A DNA stretch of 64,000 bases, taken from positions 1-64,000 of the forward strand of contig MBQZ01000012.1 in assembly GCA_002134785.1 (NCBI GenBank), given 5' to 3'. Shown here in pieces: positions 56,235 to 64,000 of the stretch; position 1 is the first letter of the stretch, and each line of letters begins with the position of its first letter. Origin of the DNA: Crenothrix sp. D3 (lineage in GTDB: Bacteria; Pseudomonadota; Gammaproteobacteria; Methylococcales; Methylomonadaceae). The notes under the pieces were generated by a model, which worked only from the letters and a program-made list of their open reading frames with translations, did no database searches and was not told where the DNA came from. Position numbers and translations under genes: made by a program.

Positions 56235-57020
56235 TCATCTTTTCAGTACTAAGCCTTGACCTGTTGGTAGTGGAATGACACGGTAATTACGTTTATCAAA
56301 CCATTCATCTTCAGCTATTTTCTGAGTTCTATAGACACCCGCCCATTCATAGTCATCAAGAATAATGACTCCACCTGAAACCACTAAATCAAATAACACA
56401 TCCAATGTGGCAATTTCATATTTCGCACTGTTTAAATCAATGTGTAAATAAGCAATTTCCTTGGGGCAATTATTGACAAAAGAATCGGGAATCAAGCCTT
56501 TAATTAATTTAACCTGTTCGTAATTTTCAAACCGTTCCTGTACTTGTTCAAAAAAGCCCTCTTGTTGATCACTAAAACTTGCATGACCTTCAACAGGGTG
56601 ATAATCGAATGTGTCATAACCCCAAAATGTTTTAGCAAAGGCTGTTCCACCTAGATAATCAGTAACCGTTTTAATGCCTGTACCCCAATAGACTCCGCAT
56701 TCAACAAAATCACCCTGTAACTGCACACAGTGATAAGCCGCACAGGCTAATATATATCTACGCCATGCAATGGTTGCATCGCTGTCATTTTTAAGATTTT
56801 CATTCCATGATTTCTGAAAAGCCGCATCATCAAATAGGGAATTATTTCTACACCAAGTAAATAAGTTATCGCTAAAGTAAAATCCTGGTGCAACTAATTT
56901 TACAACTTCGCTCATTAATTCAAAAAAGCGCGGCTTATCTTTAACTCCCCAACTCATTTTATGATTGAAAGAAGCCACTCTATGCAAATCAGGTTTTATA
57001 TTTTTTGGTAGGTTGTTCAT
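56235..57020 (-). CDS. TylF/MycF-like SAM-dependent O-methyltransferase, between narG and narH
   Basis: A 261-residue class I methyltransferase of the macrocin-O-methyltransferase (TylF) family by motif: SAM motif FVECGVYWGTGIKT (about residues 106-119) and metal-binding HIDLNSAKYEIA ... ILDDYEWAG. These enzymes usually methylate sugar or polyketide hydroxyls with Mg. No glycosyltransferase or polyketide gene is near. It lies 80 nt after narG and 49 nt before narH, in the same direction, so it splits what is normally an adjacent pair. Its substrate here is unknown; an insertion that preserved transcription is plausible. Confidence 0.85.
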   Translation of the reverse strand: MNNLPKNIKPDLHRVASFNHKMSWGVKDKPRFFELMSEVVKLVAPGFYFSDNLFTWCRNNSLFDDAAFQKSWNENLKNDSDATIAWRRYILACAAYHCVQLQGDFVECGVYWGTGIKTVTDYLGGTAFAKTFWGYDTFDYHPVEGHASFSDQQEGFFEQVQERFENYEQVKLIKGLIPDSFVNNCPKEIAYLHIDLNSAKYEIATLDVLFDLVVSGGVIILDDYEWAGVYRTQKIAEDEWFDKRNYRVIPLPTGQGLVLKR

Positions 57021-57100
57021 AAAGTCATTTTCCTAAACTTTTTAAAATTGTTATATTGAGTTAAGTCTTATGGAGCTAACCTGACCTTGTATCTACGAAA

Positions 57101-60100
57101 CTAAACTTCTGGTTCTTCCAACCAATCCACTTTGCTCATTTTGCGGATAATGACAAACTCATCACGATTAGAGCCGACCGTGCCGTAATAATTAAACCCG
57201 TAACTTTGCTGGGCGTAACCGCCAATCATGTGAGTGGGTTTTAAGGTTACACGCGTAACTGAATTATGAATACCACCGCGTCCGCCTGTTGTTTCTGCAC
57301 CTGGCATATTGACGATTTTTTCTTGCGCGTGATACATCATGCACATTCCTTCGGGAACACGTTGACTGACGACCGCTCTTGCCACTAACGCGCCGTTGAC
57401 ATTGTAGGCTTCTATCCAGTCGTTATCCTTAATACCGACTTTTGCCGCATCAATTTCGCCCATCCATACGATTGGGCCGCCGCGTGATAAGGTCAGCATC
57501 AGCAAGTTATCGGTATAGGTGCTGTGTATGCCCCATTTTTGGTGTGGGGTGAGAAAGTTAAGCACCAGCTCTTCGTTACCGTTGGGTTTTGTGCCTAAAA
57601 TCGGCGCAATCGAACGGGTATCAACAGGCGGTTTATAAACACATAGGGTCTCACCAAACGCCCGCATCCAGCTATGATCCTGATAAAACTGCTGGCGACC
57701 TGTCAAAGTGCGCCACGGAATGCGCTCATGAACATTGGTATAACAGGCGTTGTAACACACTTGTTCAGATTCCAAACCGCTCCACGTTGGTGACGAAATA
57801 ATCTTGCGCGGCTGGGCTTGTACATCATGAAAACGAATTTTGTCATCTTCACGCGGTTTTGCTAAATGAGTGTGATCTATGCCAGTGATTTTACTCAATG
57901 CCTCCCACGCTTTAACGGCGACATGACCATTGGTTTCAGGCGCGAGCATCAAAATAACTTCAGTGGCATCAATGTCGGTTTCAATACGCGGTAAGCCTTT
58001 ACTGATACCTTCATCCGTGACTAAACGATTCAATTCACCCAGTTGTTTGACTTCGGTTTCAGTGTTCCATGCAATGCCTTTGCCGCCGTTACCGATTTTG
58101 CTTAATAGCGGGCCAACGGAAGTGAACATTTTGTAGGTGTTGGGATAATCACGTTCTACCACGACTAAATTGGGCATGGTTTTATTGGGAATCGGCTCAC
58201 ATTCGCCTTTTTTCCAATCTTTAACATCCATCGGCTGACCCAATTCAGAGGGCGTGTCATGCAGCGTCGGCACAGTGACAATATCTTTTTCTACGCCTAA
58301 ATGCCCAACTGTTAATGCGGAGAATTTTTTAGCAATGCCTTTGTAAATATCCCAATCAGAACGTGATTCCCACGCAGGATCAACCGCTTTAGACAGCGGA
58401 TGAATGAACGGGTGCATATCAGAGGTATTTAAATCATTTTTTTCATACCACGTTGCGGTCGGCAAAATAATGTCTGAATATAAGCAGGTGGTGGACATTC
58501 TAAAATCCAGTGTGACCAGCAAATCAAGTTTGCCTTCTGCGGCGGTATCATGCCAAACAACTTCCGACGGTTTATCCGCGTCATCACCGAGGTCTTTGCC
58601 TTGCACACCATGTTGTGTACCTAGCAAATACTTGAGAAAGTATTCATGCCCTTTGCCCGAAGAACCCAATAAATTAGACCGCCAAACAAATAAATTACGC
58701 GGGAAATTTTGTGGATTATCGGGGTCTTCACAAGACATTTTTAACGATCCGTTTTTCAGACTGTCCACCACATAATCAGCGGGGGCTTTACCTGCGGCTT
58801 CTGCATCACGCATGACTTGTAACGGATTAGTTTGCAATTGTGGCGCGGATGGCAACCAGCCCATGCGTTCAGAACGCACGTTAAAATCAATTAAACTGCC
58901 TTGCCAGTCAGCAGGATTGGCAGTCGGCGATAAAATCTCACTAACTTTTAATTTTTCATAACGCCATTGGCTAGTGTGATTGTAGAAAAACGACGTGCTG
59001 TTCATTTGACGCGGCGGGCGTTTCCAATCTAATGCAAACGCCAGTGGCAACCAGCCTGTTTGTGGACGGAGTTTTTCTTGCCCAACATAATGCGCCCAAC
59101 CGCCACCTGATTGTCCGACACAACCACACAACATTAACATATTCATAATGCCGCGATAATTCATGTCCATGTGATACCAATGATTGATACCCGCACCCAG
59201 AATCACCATTGAACGACCCTGCGTTTTTTCCGCATTAACGGCAAATTCGCGCGCCACCAACATGACATTTTTCCGTGACACGCCCGTGATTTTTTCTTGC
59301 CATGCGGGTGTATACGGCACATCGTCATCATAAGAACTGGCAACATTACTGCCGCCCAAGCCTCTATCAATACCGTAATTCGCCACCAACAAATCAAATA
59401 CTGTGGTTACCAATGCGCTAGAACCATCGGCTAAGGTGATTTTTTTAATCGGCACATTGCGCTGTTGAATCGCATCATGAGCAGAATGGGTAAAATGCGG
59501 ATGTTCAGAGCCACCAAAATACGGAAAACCGACGTTAGCAACATCATCTCTGCTATCCACCAAACTCAACCGTAACTGTACTGCCTGATTATCGGCGGTT
59601 TTTTGTTCAATATTCCACTGTCCAGATTCACCCCAACGAAAACCAATAGAACCACAGGGCGGCACTATTTGATTAGTGATGTCATCGTAAGCAACAGTTT
59701 TCCAATCAGGATTATTATCTTGACCTAACTGATCTGAAAAGTCAGACGCACGCAGGAAACGATCCTGCACATAATAACCATCTTGCTCTTTGAGCATGAC
59801 CAGAAAAGGTAAATCGGTATTTTCACGGACATATTGATTGAAATACGGGCTTTGACGTTCAACATGAAATTCTTTGAGAATAACGTGACCAATTGCCATT
59901 GCTAACGCGGCATCTGTGCCTTGTTTGGGATGTAACCACAAATCGGCAAATTTACTGGCTTCGGAATAATCAGGGCTGACGACCACGACTTTTGTGCCTT
60001 TATAACGCGCTTCCGTCATAAAATGCGCGTCAGGGGTGCGCGTTTGTGGGACGTTTGAACCCCACATCATCAAAAACCCTGCGTTATACCAATCCGCTGA

Positions 60101-60817
60101 TTCAGGCACGTCGGTTTGTTCGCCCCATGTTTGCGGTGACGCGGGTGGTAAATCACAATACCAGTCATAAAAACTCATGCTCACGCCGCCGATGAGCGAC
60201 AGATAACGACTCCCTGCGGCATAAGACACCATCGACATCGCGGGAATCGGCGAGAAGCCAATAATTCTATCTGGGCCAAAGGTTTTTGCCGTGTAGACAT
60301 TAGCGGCGGCAATGATTTCATTCGCTTCTTCCCAGTTGGCGCGTACTAAACCGCCTAAACCGCGTTTGGATTTATATTCAGCCGCTTTTATGGGGTCTTC
60401 AACGATTGAAGCCCACGCGTCAACAGGGTCTAGTGTTAGTCTAGCTTCACGCCATAAACGCACTAAGCGTCCGCGTATTAACGGATATTTCAACCGATTT
60501 GCACTGTATAAATACCACGAATAACTCGCGCCACGCGGACAACCACGCGGCTCATGATTGGGTAAATCAGGACGTGTGCGCGGGTAATCCGTTTGCTGGG
60601 TTTCCCACGTCACCAGTCCATTTTTAACGTAAATTTTCCAACTGCATGAGCCAGTACAATTAACACCATGCGTAGAGCGCACGATTTTGTCATGCTGCCA
60701 GCGTGAACGGTAGCTGTTCTCCCAGCTTCTGTCATCCTCCGTGACTATGCCGTGATTGCCTGAAAAGGTTTCGGTTTTCTTTTTAAAAAAGAGTAAACGG
60801 TCTAAGAAATGGCTCAT
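57101..60817 (-). CDS. narG: Respiratory nitrate reductase alpha subunit
   Basis: NarG is the molybdo-bis(MGD) catalytic subunit that reduces nitrate to nitrite on the cytoplasmic face. It is 1238 residues, close to E. coli NarG. The FS0 cluster ligands are His50, Cys54, Cys58 and Cys93 (STHGVNCTGSC ... RGCPRG), and the Mo ligand is Asp222 in WYCDLPPASPQTWGE. No TAT-type leader is present, in line with a cytoplasmic-facing enzyme. It starts 15 nt after the stop of a toxin gene and is followed by the TylF-like gene. Confidence 0.97.
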   Translation of the reverse strand: MSHFLDRLLFFKKKTETFSGNHGIVTEDDRSWENSYRSRWQHDKIVRSTHGVNCTGSCSWKIYVKNGLVTWETQQTDYPRTRPDLPNHEPRGCPRGASYSWYLYSANRLKYPLIRGRLVRLWREARLTLDPVDAWASIVEDPIKAAEYKSKRGLGGLVRANWEEANEIIAAANVYTAKTFGPDRIIGFSPIPAMSMVSYAAGSRYLSLIGGVSMSFYDWYCDLPPASPQTWGEQTDVPESADWYNAGFLMMWGSNVPQTRTPDAHFMTEARYKGTKVVVVSPDYSEASKFADLWLHPKQGTDAALAMAIGHVILKEFHVERQSPYFNQYVRENTDLPFLVMLKEQDGYYVQDRFLRASDFSDQLGQDNNPDWKTVAYDDITNQIVPPCGSIGFRWGESGQWNIEQKTADNQAVQLRLSLVDSRDDVANVGFPYFGGSEHPHFTHSAHDAIQQRNVPIKKITLADGSSALVTTVFDLLVANYGIDRGLGGSNVASSYDDDVPYTPAWQEKITGVSRKNVMLVAREFAVNAEKTQGRSMVILGAGINHWYHMDMNYRGIMNMLMLCGCVGQSGGGWAHYVGQEKLRPQTGWLPLAFALDWKRPPRQMNSTSFFYNHTSQWRYEKLKVSEILSPTANPADWQGSLIDFNVRSERMGWLPSAPQLQTNPLQVMRDAEAAGKAPADYVVDSLKNGSLKMSCEDPDNPQNFPRNLFVWRSNLLGSSGKGHEYFLKYLLGTQHGVQGKDLGDDADKPSEVVWHDTAAEGKLDLLVTLDFRMSTTCLYSDIILPTATWYEKNDLNTSDMHPFIHPLSKAVDPAWESRSDWDIYKGIAKKFSALTVGHLGVEKDIVTVPTLHDTPSELGQPMDVKDWKKGECEPIPNKTMPNLVVVERDYPNTYKMFTSVGPLLSKIGNGGKGIAWNTETEVKQLGELNRLVTDEGISKGLPRIETDIDATEVILMLAPETNGHVAVKAWEALSKITGIDHTHLAKPREDDKIRFHDVQAQPRKIISSPTWSGLESEQVCYNACYTNVHERIPWRTLTGRQQFYQDHSWMRAFGETLCVYKPPVDTRSIAPILGTKPNGNEELVLNFLTPHQKWGIHSTYTDNLLMLTLSRGGPIVWMGEIDAAKVGIKDNDWIEAYNVNGALVARAVVSQRVPEGMCMMYHAQEKIVNMPGAETTGGRGGIHNSVTRVTLKPTHMIGGYAQQSYGFNYYGTVGSNRDEFVIIRKMSKVDWLEEPEV

Positions 60818-60832
60818 GGGATTACCTATGGG

Positions 60833-61084
60833 TTAAATAATTTGATTATATTCTGCGTGGCTACCAATCCAAATCCATTGAATTCCGTCTGGTGCATCAA
60901 TGCCAAGAGCGCGATAGTGTAGCCCTATCCGCACAGACCAAAGTTCTTCAATACGTTTTAGTTGCAAGGAAGAGTGGTGTGGATTTTCTTTCAAAAGCTG
61001 ATAGTTTTTATCCGCAAGTTTTCTAATTTCTGTTGGTAATTTTTCATAGTGTTGCCAAAAATCTGATGAGGTGTAATGTTTCAA
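60833..61084 (-). CDS. RelE/ParE-superfamily toxin
   Basis: An 83-residue protein with SSDFWQHYEKLPTEIRKLADKNYQLLKENP, LWSVRIGLHYRALG and WIWIGSHAEY, the pattern of small type II toxins that act on ribosome-bound mRNA or gyrase. Which target cannot be told. The frame starts at TTG 61084 inside a 4-nt overlap (TTGA) with the antitoxin stop, the usual coupling. It ends 15 nt before narG, so nar expression may run through it. Confidence 0.82.
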   Translation of the reverse strand: MKHYTSSDFWQHYEKLPTEIRKLADKNYQLLKENPHHSSLQLKRIEELWSVRIGLHYRALGIDAPDGIQWIWIGSHAEYNQII

Positions 61085-61281
61085 ATCTCCCTCGCCTTGC
61101 CTTGAGATAATTCAAGACGGGCTTTTTCGATTAGCTTATTGAGCTTTCCCTCACGAAAATCAGTAGCAATCTGTTTATCCCACAATTCATTTTCAAATTG
61201 ATAAAACCAGTCACGAAATATTGCCAATTTTTCATTCGGTAATTCACTAACTTTAGCTTCAAGTTCTTCAATGTCAGTCAT
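61081..61281 (-). CDS. Antitoxin partner of the RelE/ParE-type toxin
   Basis: A 66-residue acidic, helical protein (TDIEELEAKVSELPNEKLAIFRDWFYQFENELWDKQIATDFREGKL) that matches the small antitoxins paired with this toxin type. The stop overlaps the toxin start by 4 nt. No classical ribbon-helix-helix DNA-binding segment is evident, so autoregulation is uncertain. Confidence 0.78.
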   Translation of the reverse strand: MTDIEELEAKVSELPNEKLAIFRDWFYQFENELWDKQIATDFREGKLNKLIEKARLELSQGKAREI

Positions 61282-61324
61282 TTCAAAACGCCTTATTATT
61301 TCAAGTGTTGGATATTAATAAGTG

Positions 61325-61355
61325 GGTTGGGTTGCCAAAAAGCGGCAACCCAACC
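61325..61355. repeat. Dispersed palindrome, GTTGGGTTGC family, copy 2
   Basis: GGTTGGGTTGCC (61325-61336) and its exact inverse (61344-61355) flank a 7-nt loop, followed by TACGCG. It lies between the nirK stop and the antitoxin start. Copy 1 is at 29168-29198. Confidence 0.9.
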
Positions 61356-61376
61356 TACGCGACTGTCAATTATGCT

Positions 61377-62525
61377 TTACTGTGTTGATTGAGGCTCGCC
61401 TTCAATTATCAACTCAGCTAATGCACCTTTATCAATCGCGCGGGTTAAATTATGATCGACCAACAAGTATTTACCTGCAACTTCGGCAGTGAATTCAATC
61501 ATTACCGCAGAACCTGCGGCTATAGTTGTGGTTTGTACATTTTTTAAAGGTGGGCTAGTAATCGCCCCATCTTTATACAGCTTGTCAAAAATAGTGCCTA
61601 TAATATGAAAATTTGACGCAATATGTGAGCCTACACCAACAAATAAACGAATTTTTTCGCCCACTTTGGCTTTTAATGCTCTATCGCCAGTCAACGCCTT
61701 CACTCTGCCATTAAATAAAAAATATTCGGGGTGTTCTGCTAACAACTTGTCTTTATCAAAATCTTGAAGACCTTTATCACCAAATTTTCCATGCGTATAA
61801 AACTCGCCCTGCATCACATAAAACTCGCGGTCAACTTTGCTTAAACCCTCAGCAGGCTCAACTAAAATCATGCCATACATACCGTTAGCAATATGTGTAG
61901 GTACATGAGGGCTGGCACAGTGGTAGACGTAAATACCTGCGCGGGTGGCTTTAAAACGAAAACTTTTTTCTTCACCTTGTCCCACCTGCATTAATGGCGC
62001 ACCACCACCTTCGCCTATAACCGCGTGCAAGTCGATAGAATGTGCAGAATGCCCAGCAGCTGCGTGTTGTGCGGCAGTATGTTGACTATGTTCCGAATGT
62101 TCACTACCTGCCTTACCGTGGCGTAAATTAATTTCTACAGTATCGCCTTCTCTGACACGAATAAATGGCGCGGGTACTTTACTGTTATATGTCCAATATT
62201 GATAAGTCACGTCGGGCATCATTTCAGCCACTAACTCATCAGTGTATAAATCAACGCGCACCATTTGTTCTTGAGTGCGATTAATGGGTGGTGGTAAATC
62301 GTCAGCGTTACGCGAAATTTCATTACTACCAATTTTAGGGGCTACGTCATTTGGCATAACGTGCGACATCTCTCCGTCACTATGAGTCGCCATATCAGCA
62401 GCTGACATTAACTTATGTTTTTCGTACTCAGTTTTAGACGTGGCGTATTTTTCTTCATCAGAACAGCCTGTTGTTAAGCTACTCAATACTATTGAAAACA
62501 ATAGCAAACTGCCTATTTTGTTCAT
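61377..62525 (-). CDS. nirK: Copper nitrite reductase, AniA-type lipoprotein
   Basis: NirK reduces nitrite to NO using two cupredoxin domains. The 382-residue protein has a lipoprotein signal with Cys21 (SSLTTGCSDEE). Type 1 copper ligands are His162, Cys203, His211 and Met216. Type 2 ligands are His167, His202 and His358 (VDHNL). Catalytic Asp165 (SIDLH) and His307 (SNFHIIG) are present. Two oddities: an N-terminal Met/His-rich linker (residues 35-57) and a His-rich insertion (residues 143-162, with His at 143, 146, 149, 154, 159) right before the first copper ligand. Both might bind extra copper. It sits between narK and the nar genes. Confidence 0.93.
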   Translation of the reverse strand: MNKIGSLLLFSIVLSSLTTGCSDEEKYATSKTEYEKHKLMSAADMATHSDGEMSHVMPNDVAPKIGSNEISRNADDLPPPINRTQEQMVRVDLYTDELVAEMMPDVTYQYWTYNSKVPAPFIRVREGDTVEINLRHGKAGSEHSEHSQHTAAQHAAAGHSAHSIDLHAVIGEGGGAPLMQVGQGEEKSFRFKATRAGIYVYHCASPHVPTHIANGMYGMILVEPAEGLSKVDREFYVMQGEFYTHGKFGDKGLQDFDKDKLLAEHPEYFLFNGRVKALTGDRALKAKVGEKIRLFVGVGSHIASNFHIIGTIFDKLYKDGAITSPPLKNVQTTTIAAGSAVMIEFTAEVAGKYLLVDHNLTRAIDKGALAELIIEGEPQSTQ

Positions 62526-62573
62526 AATGCTGCCTTTTTAATGTAAAGCGATTAAAAATTAAAGAATGACAGC

Positions 62574-62611
62574 GTGTAGGCTAGGATTCCTTACGTCATC
62601 CTAGCCTACAC
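62574..62611. terminator. Palindrome between narK and nirK, possible terminator or repeat
   Basis: GTGTAGGCTAGGAT (62574-62587) and its exact inverse (62598-62611) flank a 10-nt loop. It lies 20 nt after the narK stop. No T-run follows on the narK-downstream side, so it may be a dispersed repeat that stabilises the narK 3' end rather than a true terminator. Confidence 0.6.
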
Positions 62612-62631
62612 AATTTGTCAGGTGAAATAAA

Positions 62632-64000
62632 TCAACAAGGCATTGCCGCCGCTTTACGCACATAAAACCACCAAGTAATGGCGATACAAGTGACATAAAA
62701 ACCGATAAAGCAAAACAATGCGGCATCGGGGCTGCCTGTTAAATCAATCGCCGTTCCGTAACTTTTAGGGACAAAGAACGCACCATACGCGGCAATCGCT
62801 GAGCTAAAACCTAACACGGCAGCGGCTTCTTTTGCGGCGTTTTTACGCGCTTGTGCAATGATTTCTTCGCCTTTTTCTTTGACGGTGCATAACGATTCGG
62901 TCATAAAGATAATGGGAATCATGCGAAAAGTAGAGCCGTTGCCTACGCCTGTGGTGATGAATAACAACAGAAACATAACGAAAAAGCCTGCAAATGAACC
63001 TGTGTCACCGATACTGGCGTTGGGCATAAAATGCAGTACACCGACTACTGCCGCTATCATAATGACAAAGTTCCACAAGGTGACATTTGCGCCGCCTAAT
63101 TTATCGGCTAACCAACCGCCGACGGGGCGAATTAACGCACCGACTAACGGGCCAATAAACGCGTATTGGGTTGGGTTTTCTTCGGGGAACAAAATTTTAA
63201 TCAGCATCGGAAAACCAGCGGCATAACCGATGAATGAGCCGAATGTGCCTGTGTATAACCAGCACATTATCCAGTTATGTTTACGTTTAAAAATAATCGC
63301 TTGATCTTTGAATGAGGCTTTTGCAGAAGCAATATCGTTCATGCCAAACCACGCGGCGATGCTGGTGGCTAGAATAAATGGTATCCAAATAAAGCCCGCA
63401 TTTTGTAGCCACATTGACTTAGTCACTACGCCTTTGACCCATGTTTGTGGATCGCCACCTAACGCGCCAAAAACACCCGCAGAAATCACCAGCGGGACAA
63501 CGAACTGCACGGTACTTACGCCTAAATTACCTAAACCTGCATTTAAACCTAAAGCTGTGCCTTTTTGTGCTTGCGGGTAGAAGAAGCTGATATTTGCCAT
63601 ACTGGAGGCAAAGTTACCGCCACCGAAACCACAGAGTAATGCCAATACCACCATTAATAAATAAGGTGTATCAGGGTTTTGTACCGCAAAACCTATCCAC
63701 AATGCAGGCAATAATAATGAAGCGGTACTCAGTGTAGTCCAACGTCTGCCGCCAAAAATTGGCACCATGAAGGAATAGAAAATACGCAAGGTCGCACCTG
63801 ATAAACCGGGTAAGGCAGTCAACCAGAATAATTCGTTAGTGGTGTACTTAAAGCCAATGCTGGGTAAATTAATAACCACCACACTCCACACCATCCACAC
63901 TGCAAAGGCGAGTAACAGAGCAGGAATACTGATCCACAGGTTACGCGTGGCAATTTTTTTACCCGTTTTTTCCCAGAAGTCTTTATCTTCTGGATTCCAT
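62632..64000 (-). CDS. narK: Nitrate/nitrite MFS transporter NarK (5' end cut by window)
   Basis: The frame runs open to the window end, with 33 codons before the first internal GTG at 63900 reading WNPEDKDFWEKTGKKIATRNLWISIPALLLAF. This is the standard N-terminal cytoplasmic and first-helix region of NarK, so the start lies outside the window. The visible 456 residues include several membrane helices with the nitrate signatures GLGNLGVS and GVGNGSTFRMIP. It imports nitrate and/or exchanges nitrite for the cytoplasmic NarG. Confidence 0.93.
   Translation of the reverse strand, partial: WNPEDKDFWEKTGKKIATRNLWISIPALLLAFAVWMVWSVVVINLPSIGFKYTTNELFWLTALPGLSGATLRIFYSFMVPIFGGRRWTTLSTASLLLPALWIGFAVQNPDTPYLLMVVLALLCGFGGGNFASSMANISFFYPQAQKGTALGLNAGLGNLGVSTVQFVVPLVISAGVFGALGGDPQTWVKGVVTKSMWLQNAGFIWIPFILATSIAAWFGMNDIASAKASFKDQAIIFKRKHNWIMCWLYTGTFGSFIGYAAGFPMLIKILFPEENPTQYAFIGPLVGALIRPVGGWLADKLGGANVTLWNFVIMIAAVVGVLHFMPNASIGDTGSFAGFFVMFLLLFITTGVGNGSTFRMIPIIFMTESLCTVKEKGEEIIAQARKNAAKEAAAVLGFSSAIAAYGAFFVPKSYGTAIDLTGSPDAALFCFIGFYVTCIAITWWFYVRKAAAMPC

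Noticed and set aside
58404-58775. 123-aa plus-strand frame opposite narG
   Set aside because: It lies wholly inside narG on the other strand and shows no protein-like pattern.
60818-62631. FNR or NarL sites upstream of narG and nirK
   Set aside because: I scanned for TTGAT-N4-ATCAA and saw no convincing match; the main promoter may lie upstream of narK outside the window.

Overview
The window reads as chromosomal DNA of a gammaproteobacterium with moderately low GC content. Gene orders that support this are lolB-ispE-tRNA-Gln-prs-rplY-pth with hemA diverging from a TPR lipoprotein gene, recG next to ridA and ubiC, rluC-HAD phosphatase-sppA, and ispF-truD. Dispersed palindromic repeats between genes, together with an AniA-type lipoprotein nitrite reductase, would fit a Methylococcales-like or Thiotrichales-like lineage. 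No methane- or sulfur-oxidation marker lies in the window, so I do not go below class.

Layout. 1-3.7 kb: the 3' end of an IS30-type transposase, then ilvB-ilvH-ilvC (branched-chain amino acids). 3.8-6.4 kb: rluC, a HAD phosphatase and sppA. 6.5-9.1 kb: a secreted repeat protein and a PhoP/PhoQ-like two-component system. 9.7-12.1 kb: rne behind a 611-bp leader, convergent with dnaE (12.4-15.9 kb). 16.1-19.4 kb: three poorly known genes, one a zinc-ribbon/membrane/helical-repeat protein and one a secreted Q/P/G/Y repeat protein. 19.5-23.2 kb: msbA, two GT2 glycosyltransferases and a cupin, a cell-envelope or LPS-core group. 23.2-30.3 kb: a DRGH nuclease, truD, ispF, a lipoprotein, an acylphosphatase, rlmKL, an FKBP isomerase and a lytic transglycosylase. 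30.4-37.4 kb: pth, rplY, prs, tRNA-Gln, ispE, lolB, the TPR lipoprotein and hemA. 37.4-42.7 kb: a lone acyl carrier protein, a DUF4124-nuclease fusion, an outer-membrane protein, ubiC, recG and ridA.

42.9-48.7 kb is an AT-richer accessory stretch, all on the minus strand: small proteins of unknown function, a YqiA-like esterase, an N-formylglutamate amidohydrolase-like protein, an HD-domain protein, an LprI-like protein and a DUF262/DUF1524 (GmrSD-type) protein. It contains a truncated copy of a neighbouring gene and a 207-bp set of nested palindromes.

48.7-64.0 kb is copper and nitrate respiration, transcribed right to left: narK (cut by the window end), nirK, a RelE/ParE-type toxin-antitoxin pair, narG, a TylF-like methyltransferase, narH, an unrecognised exported membrane-anchored protein, narJ and narI. 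After a repeat-bearing gap come copZ, copA and an M50-like membrane protease. NarK imports nitrate, NarGHI reduces it to nitrite at the membrane with NarJ as assembly chaperone, and the copper enzyme NirK reduces nitrite to NO outside the inner membrane. CopA and CopZ handle copper. The extra genes lodged between narG, narH and narJ are the most unusual feature of the window.
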